Assembly (NCBI GenBank): GCA_946623365.1 | Contig: CAMORE010000057.1 | Span: forward strand, 1-12,284 | DNA from: an uncultured Acinetobacter sp. | GTDB taxonomy: Bacteria; Cyanobacteriota; Vampirovibrionia; Gastranaerophilales; Gastranaerophilaceae | Direction of reading: 5' to 3' | DNA length: 12,284 nucleotides | In this document: in pieces, positions 7,407 to 12,284 of the stretch | Position numbering within the stretch: the stretch's first letter is position 1 | How the letters are laid out: every line of letters begins with the position of its first letter | Notes under the pieces: model-generated | What the model was told of the DNA's origin: nothing | Databases searched by the model: none | What the model saw: only the letters and a program-made list of their open reading frames with translations | Position numbers and translations under genes: made by a program

Positions 7407-8441
7407 CTAAATATCTCGTAATTTATAAAGATGATTGAGCTTTTCTTTTGTCGTACCGAGTCCTGTTAATAACATTGTAGATTTTTCATTGGTACGCTCA
7501 TCTTCAATATTATATTTATTAAACAAAATATCAGACAATTCGTACCCGCTTAACCCGTCTTTTTTTATTAAAATCTTCGTAATGTCATCACCGTAAAATT
7601 CTAAATTTTTGAGCTTAGATTTTACATTTTTAATATTTAAAATCAATTGTTTTATTGCTTGTCTGCCTTTTTGTGAATTTAAGTAATTAATATTAGCTTC
7701 AATTGTTGCAAGCATAGGATAAGATGGAGATGTAGTGATAATCATCTTTAACGCTTCAACTGGCGACAACTCGCAATTACAATGCAATAATGCAGTGGGG
7801 TTAATACCGCCTGCAGTTTTATGAAGAGATTGAACAGTAAAATCAGCGTATGGTATTGCACTCTGAGGCAGCTCATCAGAAAACGGATAAAGCGCTCCAT
7901 GGGCTTCATCTGCAATTAATTTTACATTATACTGCTTACAAATTGCAGATATTGATAATATATCCGCAGCTAAACCCTCATAAGAAGGTGAAGTGATAAT
8001 AACAGCCTTTGGTTGGTGTTTTTGTATAAGAACTTTTAAATATTCCGGTTGTAACTGTTCATATACACCCCAATCGGAATTAAGATTTAAACTGTATTCA
8101 ATAATGTTAGCACCTGCAAGTTTACCGGCATTCTTATGAGAGCAATGTGATTTATCCCAAATCAAAAGCTTATCGCCATTATTGCAACAAGTTAAAACAG
8201 AAGCTATAATTCCTGACGATGAGCCATTTGTTAAGAAATGCGTTGATTTTGTATTATAAATTTTAGCGGCTTTATTTTCTGCTTGTTTTAAAGCTTCTTG
8301 AGGATTAAATGCATCAACTTCAGATATATCATTTTTATACCATTGATAGAATTTGTGCATTATTATTAAATTTTTATCATGGCTTGGAGTTGTAAATAAG
8401 GTTTTTCTATTTTTATGTTTTAAAATTGATATTAAACTCAT
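7407..8441 (-). CDS. Short Orn/Lys/Arg decarboxylase-like PLP enzyme
   Basis: The 344-residue product is a fold-type I pyridoxal-phosphate enzyme matching the major domain of the Orn/Lys/Arg decarboxylase family, which makes polyamine precursors such as cadaverine, putrescine or agmatine. Key features are the phosphate-binding TNGSSSG (71-77), SPSYEGL (151-157), DEAHGALYPF (178-187) with cofactor-stacking and ring residues, and SLHKTAGG with the cofactor lysine at 208, then TTSPSYPMLATIEAN. At 344 residues it is shorter than the roughly 480-residue Bacillus-type enzymes and far below the 700-residue inducible ones, with only a vestige of the usual C-terminal domain. The substrate is not predictable. 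The ATG at 8441 has no SD, and an in-frame stop two codons upstream excludes a longer start. It is transcribed alone. Confidence 0.88.
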   Translation of the reverse strand: MSLISILKHKNRKTLFTTPSHDKNLIIMHKFYQWYKNDISEVDAFNPQEALKQAENKAAKIYNTKSTHFLTNGSSSGIIASVLTCCNNGDKLLIWDKSHCSHKNAGKLAGANIIEYSLNLNSDWGVYEQLQPEYLKVLIQKHQPKAVIITSPSYEGLAADILSISAICKQYNVKLIADEAHGALYPFSDELPQSAIPYADFTVQSLHKTAGGINPTALLHCNCELSPVEALKMIITTSPSYPMLATIEANINYLNSQKGRQAIKQLILNIKNVKSKLKNLEFYGDDITKILIKKDGLSGYELSDILFNKYNIEDERTNEKSTMLLTGLGTTKEKLNHLYKLRDI

Positions 8442-8537
8442 ATATTAATATTAACAAAAAAACAATTTAGCCTCCACAAGAGATTAAGTGTAAAAATTAC
8501 CATAATAAAATTACTCTAAAGTATTATAAATAAAGGC

Positions 8538-8566
8538 TTGTAAAAATATTAAGTGTATGATATAAT
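8538..8566 (+). promoter_or_regulatory. Promoter of the phosphodiester glycosidase gene
   Basis: TTGTAA (8538-8543), exactly 17 bases, then TATAAT (8561-8566) with TGA directly before it, a full extended -10. This is the best sigma-70-type promoter in the window. Transcription should start near 8573, leaving a leader of about 190 bases. Confidence 0.75.
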
Positions 8567-8572
8567 AATATT

Positions 8573-8761
8573 AGAGGTAAATATATCTAACCGAAAGAAT
8601 AGCAAAATTTAAGATTTTACTACTAGCCATTGAAGCAACCTCACTATTAGAATACTTACCTCTTGAGTATAAAATTTACAACCCCATCAGAGTGTTAACT
8701 AGCCCCACACCACTCTTTAAAAAAAAAGGTATCCGTAACTGATAAAATTCGGTAACTAAAA
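8573..8761 (+). promoter_or_regulatory. Long leader with RNA-like secondary structure
   Basis: The predicted transcript begins with AGAGGTAA (8573-8580), perfectly complementary to TTACCTCT (8656-8663), so the 5' end can close an 8-pair outer stem. Inside it, 8600-8608 pairs with 8614-8622 (eight pairs, one mismatch). ATACT (8652-8656) and AGTAT (8666-8670) form a competing hairpin that would hold part of the second arm in its loop. AGAGTG (8689-8694) pairs with CACTCT (8711-8716). There is no ATG in the leader. I could not match it to a known riboswitch class. It could be a regulatory leader or a small RNA; structure by chance in AT-rich DNA is not excluded. Confidence 0.4.
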
Positions 8762-9997
8762 ATGGATACGTTAATCTTACAAAGACCACAAACAGAAAAA
8801 ACAGCAACCAGCCTCGCAGGAATCAGCATTGCTTTATGTCTGCTATTTATGCAAAATTCAGGTATTCTGGCAAATGACATAGGCAATTTAACAGGAATTT
8901 CTCCGGGGTTGAATTATATAAAAGAACAAAAATTACAACGAGAAAGCTTATTTAATCAGGATATTATATCAAAGTATAAAAATTTATATATAGAAGATGT
9001 CGATAAAGGGATTAAGCATGTCAGGATGACAAAATATATCAATGGAAGACCTGTAAGAATTAATGTAGTAGAAGTTTCACAAGGTGTTAATGAAGATTTA
9101 ATAGTAGAACCGGCAATTGCGTCAACAAAGCTGGCTGCAAAAAATACAATTTCAAGAATTGCAAATAGGGAGAATGCGCTTGTTGCAATCAACGGCGGAT
9201 ACTTTAAGCCTCAGACTGGAACTCCTCTTGGAGCTTTGATGATAAATAAAAAAGTTTACACTAGCCCGATTTATGACAGAGTCGCAATTGGATTTTTTGA
9301 CAACGGATATAATATGGCAAGGTTACAGTTAGATGCAAAAATTATTACAAATAAAGGAGGATTAAAAATTGATAACATTAATCAACCCAGAATGCTCTCG
9401 ACTCATGTTATCGTATTTACAGGAGATTGGGGAAAATATTCTCCGCAAACTCCTAAATATGGTATTCAGGCGGTAATAGAAAACGGGAAATTAGTTAAAA
9501 CATCTTACGAACCCTGTGAGATTCCTGCGAACGGATATGTAATATCAGGACCGGAAAGTAAGATTAAGGAATTGTTAAACGCAAAAAAATTCAAACTTGA
9601 TGTAAAGATGAGTCCTGACTGGAAAGGGGTCAATCACATACTAAGCGGAGGCCCCTATCTGGTTAAGGACGGTGAAGTGTTTGTGGATATGACAGCAGAA
9701 AAATTAACTTCAGTAGGCGGCAGAAACCCCAGAACTGCTATCGGATACACAAAAGATAATAATTTAATCTTATTAACAGCAGATGGTAGAGAAGGAGCCT
9801 CTATCGGCCTTACATTAAACGAACTTGCAAATATGATGAAACAACTTGGATGCATTAATGCAATGAATCTTGATGGCGGAGGCTCGACCGTTATGTATGT
9901 AAACGGAAAAGTCGTTAATAAGCCCGCTGTTTCGGGAGGAATACCGTTATCACATACACTTGTTATTAGAAAAGATTATAAATTATCCAAACTATAA
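8762..9997 (+). CDS. Exported phosphodiester glycosidase family protein (NAGPA-like)
   Basis: The 411-residue product has an N-terminal export signal: a hydrophobic core at about 18-31 and likely cleavage after ILA at residue 37. The rest, from about 95 to 405, is a phosphodiester glycosidase domain of the kind first described in the human mannose-6-phosphate uncovering enzyme. In bacteria it is found on envelope and secreted proteins that cleave sugar phosphodiester links. Motifs include VAINGGYF (141-148), GGRNPRTAIG (319-328), TADGREG (339-345) and NLDGGGSTVMY (369-379), ending in GGIPLSHTLVIR, the usual closing motif. The predicted nucleophile and acid residues of the family lie in these motifs. 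No strong SD precedes the ATG (only GGTAAC nearby), and an in-frame TAA sits just upstream, so the start is secure but translation may be controlled by the leader. Confidence 0.92.
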   Translation: MDTLILQRPQTEKTATSLAGISIALCLLFMQNSGILANDIGNLTGISPGLNYIKEQKLQRESLFNQDIISKYKNLYIEDVDKGIKHVRMTKYINGRPVRINVVEVSQGVNEDLIVEPAIASTKLAAKNTISRIANRENALVAINGGYFKPQTGTPLGALMINKKVYTSPIYDRVAIGFFDNGYNMARLQLDAKIITNKGGLKIDNINQPRMLSTHVIVFTGDWGKYSPQTPKYGIQAVIENGKLVKTSYEPCEIPANGYVISGPESKIKELLNAKKFKLDVKMSPDWKGVNHILSGGPYLVKDGEVFVDMTAEKLTSVGGRNPRTAIGYTKDNNLILLTADGREGASIGLTLNELANMMKQLGCINAMNLDGGGSTVMYVNGKVVNKPAVSGGIPLSHTLVIRKDYKLSKL

Positions 9998-10055
9998 ATT
10001 ATATAAACGACATTTACCCATTTGTATTCTCCGATAAATAAAAGTAGATGAGCTG

Positions 10056-10081
10056 CCCGTCCTAATAAAAAGGACGGGTTT
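10056..10081 (+). terminator. Terminator-like hairpin after the glycosidase gene
   Basis: CCCGTCCT (10056-10063) and AGGACGGG (10071-10078) pair perfectly around a seven-base AT loop; a G-T pair could add a ninth. Only three T bases follow, so intrinsic termination would be weak, but it is the most GC-rich stem in the region and stands about 60 bases past the gene's stop. Confidence 0.55.
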
Positions 10082-10116
10082 GAGTATGTATTTGTTTAAA
10101 CATTACTGAATTTTTA

Positions 10117-10155
10117 ACAGCAATGGGGTAAATGCTGTATTTTGGTCTTTTTTAA
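10117..10155 (+). terminator. Possible second weak terminator
   Basis: ACAGCA (10117-10122) pairs with TGCTGT (10133-10138) around a ten-base loop and is followed by T-rich sequence including TCTTTTTT. The stem is short, so this is only a candidate backup to the hairpin at 10056. Confidence 0.3.
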
Positions 10156-10321
10156 TATTTTTACGCACATTCCCATCGAAACAAAATATAATATATTAAC
10201 ATTATGTCAAATTATTGGAGTTTATTTGGGACATTTGAATTGTAATTAATTAGCCTATGTTGGCGAACACGTTTAGGTTATAGTCGTTTTATACGAATTG
10301 ACTCAAACGTAACGAAAAGTT

Positions 10322-10352
10322 ACTTTTTGTCCACTTTTTGTCACCAAAAAGT
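10322..10352. repeat. Tandem and inverted ACTTTTTGTC repeat
   Basis: ACTTTTTGTC occurs at 10322-10331 and again at 10333-10342. The second copy's ACTTTTT pairs with AAAAAGT (10346-10352) across a six-base loop. Short intergenic elements with this wording recur in several bacterial genomes as I recall them; membership here is an inference. Confidence 0.6.
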
Positions 10353-10416
10353 CCGGTATAAATCCGAGCAAACCGCTACAATTTAAATATACTCTATATT
10401 ATAGCGCTGATTAAAT

Positions 10417-10434
10417 TGGGACACAAAAGTCCCA
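10417..10434. repeat. GGGAC/GTCCC hairpin
   Basis: TGGGAC (10417-10422) and GTCCCA (10429-10434) form a six-pair stem around ACAAAA. The flanking ATTTAAAATTGCAATT resembles the ATTTGAATTGTAATT after another GGGAC at 10228-10232, suggesting two related copies about 200 bases apart. Confidence 0.4.
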
Positions 10435-10512
10435 TTTAAAATTGCAATTTTTTAAGTCGGAACTAAGCCGGAAGTGTTTATCACATTTGAATAATAGTAA
10501 AATCAGCACACA

Positions 10513-10617
10513 AAACACATTGCAAAACATCAAAAATCGACTTTAAATCTATCGATTTCAGTCAAGTTTTTCTTTAATACCTTAATCTGCATACCAAAAT
10601 TCTGTTGCAATGTGTTT
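10513..10617. repeat. 13-base perfect inverted repeat pair
   Basis: AAACACATTGCAA (10513-10525) is the exact reverse complement of TTGCAATGTGTTT (10605-10617), with 79 bases between. The right arm lies in the reading frame of the HNH C-terminal remnant, the left arm beyond its stop, so the left copy may be a small inverted duplication of coding sequence. Confidence 0.6.
10534..10558 (-). terminator. Possible terminator for the Fic-HNH genes
   Basis: AAATCGA (10534-10540) and TCGATTT (10552-10558) pair around 11 bases. Read on the minus strand the second arm runs directly into further T bases. It stands 24 bases past the minus-strand stop at 10582. The stem is AT-rich, so the call is weak. 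Confidence 0.35.
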
Positions 10618-10815
10618 AAATTCATCTCTTAATTCATTCCATTTCTTTTGAGCGCTTAAATCATTAGGATTATTTTTAACATACAATTCTAAATATTTTA
10701 AATTGATCTGTTTTATTAATAAAATTGTTTGTCTCGGAACATTTGAACCTCCAATATGTAGCATCTCACAAAAAGGATGGTCAAATGGATTTTCATAATA
10801 TGGAATATTTTCGAT
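10582..10815 (-). pseudogene. C-terminal part of the HNH gene beyond an in-frame TGA
   Basis: Directly after the HNH gene's TGA (10816-10818) the same frame stays open for 77 codons to a TAA at 10582. The first 17 codons, before any ATG, read IENIPYYENPFDHPFCE, and the rest MLHIGGSNVPRQ through an amphipathic stretch to EFWYAD. This has the composition of a folded protein, not random AT-rich DNA, and the join is exactly in frame. An ATG at 10764 could give a 60-residue product, but it has no good ribosome site. The simplest reading is one ancestral HNH protein of about 275 residues cut by a recent nonsense mutation. Readthrough, or a sequencing error at the TGA, would restore it. Confidence 0.6.
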
Positions 10816-11409
10816 TCAAGATAAATCAACGCCATGTTGTTTAAGATATTCTGTAAGATTATTCCAAAGATTGTCTGTAAATTCTCCTAATTCAGAGAGC
10901 ATCTGAGAAAGAGTTGTAATATTTTCAATAATAGAATCAGCTAATTCCAAGTAATCTTTGCTGACATCTACTGGCATCCTAAATTCTTCAGGGGCAGTAT
11001 GTTTGTACTTATTTAAAAAATCAATATTTTGCCAATAGTCATTTATTTGTAGCATAATTGATTTTAATGTTTCTTCATTAATATTAAAAGATTCTTTTGC
11101 AAATTTTTCTTCGTGCAATCTTTTCATTTCTTTTAACTTACTAACAGGAAATTCATTTACATCATTTGTTTCAACATGATGTTCATGGCATAACAGAATT
11201 AAATTAGAATAATCTCGTCTGTCTTCATCGCTTTGATTTGGATTATATCTTTCCCCTCCGATTTCGGCAGCTTCAATATGACAAACTTCTCCGATAAGTT
11301 GATTTTTGCCATTTATAATACGATGATTGCAACCAGGAAATGCACATTGATTCCCAGATTTTGCAAATAATGCACGCAGTGTATCTTGTTTTGGAGTTAA
11401 TCTTGTCAT
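10816..11409 (-). CDS. HNH endonuclease (probably truncated by an in-frame stop)
   Basis: The 197-residue product carries an N-terminal HNH nuclease domain (about 8-105), a metal-dependent DNA-cutting fold found in restriction, mobile-element and defence proteins. A zinc-binding knuckle is visible from Cys22 and Cys27 with Cys74 and His77. The active-site pattern appears as CHIEA (His44), SNLILLC (Asn69) and HHVETND (His78). Residues 105-197 are a helical, acidic region with no recognised domain. AAAAGGA (11415-11421, minus strand) lies five bases before the ATG, 18 bases after the Fic stop, so the two form an operon. The frame continues past the TGA for another 77 codons, so this is probably the front of a longer protein. 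The nuclease motifs are complete, so cutting activity could remain. Confidence 0.85.
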   Translation of the reverse strand: MTRLTPKQDTLRALFAKSGNQCAFPGCNHRIINGKNQLIGEVCHIEAAEIGGERYNPNQSDEDRRDYSNLILLCHEHHVETNDVNEFPVSKLKEMKRLHEEKFAKESFNINEETLKSIMLQINDYWQNIDFLNKYKHTAPEEFRMPVDVSKDYLELADSIIENITTLSQMLSELGEFTDNLWNNLTEYLKQHGVDLS

Positions 11410-11427
11410 CTCAGTCCTTTTATGTAA

Positions 11428-12284
11428 TCAACTTTTCGTATACCAAGCACCGCGGGTTTTGCCGTGTTTTATAAGGAAGTTATTTTCAACTAAGCTTGAT
11501 AAATGCTTTTTAATTGTATTTATATTTGTTCCTGTTAATTTAGATAGTTCGGAAATTGTTGCTCTGTCTTTTGTTTCAAAAACTTCCATAATCCTCGCTG
11601 AAATCTCCGGCAAATCCAAATTTGTTTGAACAGAGGTATTTGCGTGTTCAATTTTATACTCAAGTCTGATTTTTTGTTTTTGTAATGTTTTCAGGAAAAA
11701 CATCAGCCAAGGTTCATAGTCAGGCTCTTTATTTAATGTTGTTTGGGTTTGCCTTAAGGCTCTGTAATAGCCTTCTTTATTATCCTCAATTATTGATTCC
11801 GTTGAACTATAAGGTACATAAACATAACCTGATTTTAGCAACAAGAGGTTAGTTAATGCTCTGGATAATCTTCCGTTTCCGTCTTGGAACGGATGTATTG
11901 CAAGAAAATTAACAACAAAAATCCCTATAACAATTAGCGGATGATAATATTTATCAGCTAAATTTTTATTTGTCCAATCAACAAGTTCCTGCATTTTTAA
12001 CGGTGTTTCAAAAGGAGTTGCCGTTTCAAAAACAACACCTAATTCTTTCCCCTCACTATCATAAGCAGCAACAGTATTAGAAACTTTTTTGTATTCACCT
12101 TTATGTTTTTCATCTTTTGAAGAATAATCAAGCAAAATTTTGTGTAACTGTTTTATGTAGTTTTCAGATAAAGGAATAATCTCCCAATCCTCAAAAATTG
12201 TATCTGCAAGTTTTGCATAGCCTGCAACTTCTTCTTCATCACGATTTGCAAAAGATTGTTTTTTTATTCTGGATAATAATTCTT
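11428..12284 (-). CDS. Fic family protein with C-terminal winged helix (partial, runs off right edge)
   Basis: This frame gives 284 residues and is still open at the right edge, so the N-terminus is missing. A TTG at 12133-12135 could be mistaken for a start, but upstream codons encode WEIIPLSENYIKQLHKILL, which joins the family's usual (H)KILL.YS.KDE.HKG.YK segment. The Fic core motif HPFQDGNGRLSR (12 codons, 11860-11895) is intact, including the catalytic His and the phosphate-binding GNGR. Such enzymes usually transfer AMP from ATP to a target protein. The last 60 residues (ISARIMEVFETKDRATISELSKLTGTNINTIKKHLSSLVENN) form a winged helix-turn-helix, as in many chromosomal Fic proteins. The inhibitory helix, if present, would lie outside the window. 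It leads an operon with the HNH gene. Confidence 0.93.
   Translation of the reverse strand, partial: ELLSRIKKQSFANRDEEEVAGYAKLADTIFEDWEIIPLSENYIKQLHKILLDYSSKDEKHKGEYKKVSNTVAAYDSEGKELGVVFETATPFETPLKMQELVDWTNKNLADKYYHPLIVIGIFVVNFLAIHPFQDGNGRLSRALTNLLLLKSGYVYVPYSSTESIIEDNKEGYYRALRQTQTTLNKEPDYEPWLMFFLKTLQKQKIRLEYKIEHANTSVQTNLDLPEISARIMEVFETKDRATISELSKLTGTNINTIKKHLSSLVENNFLIKHGKTRGAWYTKS

Larger units (their letters stand above)
8442..8761. other. Divergent intergenic region with promoter and leader
   Basis: This 320-base gap without genes separates the decarboxylase-like gene (leftward) and the glycosidase gene (rightward). It holds a strong rightward promoter (8538-8566) and a long leader. A leftward TATAAT (8523-8528, minus strand) lacks a good -35. 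A minus-strand GGAGG near 8471-8475 has no usable start codon behind it. The 10-base ATTAAGTGTA occurs twice (8483-8492 and 8548-8557), the second copy inside the promoter spacer. Confidence 0.6.
9998..10581. other. Gene-free, repeat-rich stretch
   Basis: About 580 bases with no convincing reading frame on either strand. It holds a GC-rich hairpin (10056-10078), a second weak hairpin followed by T-rich DNA (10117-10155), a tandem ACTTTTTGTC repeat with a matching inverted copy (10322-10352), a GGGAC/GTCCC hairpin (10417-10434), a long-spaced 13-base inverted repeat that starts here, and a small hairpin at 10534-10558. No transposase remnant or tRNA was found. It looks like the boundary between the glycosidase gene and an accessory segment. 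Confidence 0.6.

Noticed and set aside
8689..8722. An intrinsic terminator in the glycosidase leader
   Set aside because: The AGAGTG/CACTCT stem is followed by only three T bases and then a run of A, so it lacks the T tract.
8695..9192. Minus-strand open frames opposite the glycosidase gene and its leader
   Set aside because: They cross a leader and a conserved coding region, with no ribosome sites.
10322..10352. A CRISPR array
   Set aside because: The repeats are 10 bases, adjacent, and lack regular spacers or nearby cas genes.
10582..10818. TGA read as a sense codon throughout this genome
   Set aside because: TGA ends the transketolase half exactly at the ATGA overlap with ftsE and also ends the Fic gene, so it is a normal stop here.
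12133..12135. A TTG start for the Fic gene
   Set aside because: The frame continues upstream to the window edge with conserved Fic-family sequence, so the true start lies outside.

Overview
The window is clearly AT-rich, densely coding bacterial DNA with Shine-Dalgarno (SD) starts and the standard code: TAA, TAG and TGA all act as stops. The gene mix is a split transketolase half, FtsE/FtsX, an HDOD protein, a secreted phosphodiester glycosidase, and a Fic/HNH pair. With the base composition, this fits a gut-type non-photosynthetic relative of cyanobacteria (Gastranaerophilales/Melainabacteria). That assignment is an inference; other AT-rich bacteria are possible.

Layout. (1) Positions 1-1817, minus strand: the first 605 codons of a very long, helical, repeat-containing protein of unknown function that runs off the left edge. 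(2) 1818-2263: a divergent intergenic region and a small charged hypothetical gene. (3) 2320-7403, plus strand: a tight six-gene operon with overlaps or gaps of at most 12 bases. It encodes a transketolase C-terminal half, FtsE, FtsX, an HDOD signalling protein, a protein that looks like a degenerate receiver joined to a degenerate GGDEF domain, and an isochorismatase-family hydrolase. A good extended -10 promoter lies just before it. (4) 7407-8441, minus strand: a short Orn/Lys/Arg decarboxylase-like PLP enzyme, convergent with the operon after only three bases. (5) 8442-9997: a strong promoter, a roughly 190-base leader with RNA-like pairing, and an exported phosphodiester glycosidase. (6) 9998-10581: a repeat-rich stretch without genes. 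(7) 10582-12284, minus strand: a partial Fic-family protein with a winged-helix C-terminus, then an HNH endonuclease gene whose reading frame is cut by an in-frame TGA, with about 77 well-formed codons after it.

How the parts fit: the central operon places the FtsEX division/cell-wall complex with central carbon metabolism and two cytoplasmic signalling proteins, which may tie envelope remodelling to an internal signal. The glycosidase is probably an envelope or secreted enzyme. The repeat-rich gap followed by Fic/HNH looks like accessory DNA, perhaps a toxin or defence-type module that is partly decaying. The less ordinary items are the left-edge repeat protein, the receiver/GGDEF-like protein beside HDOD and FtsEX, the structured leader, and the interrupted HNH gene.
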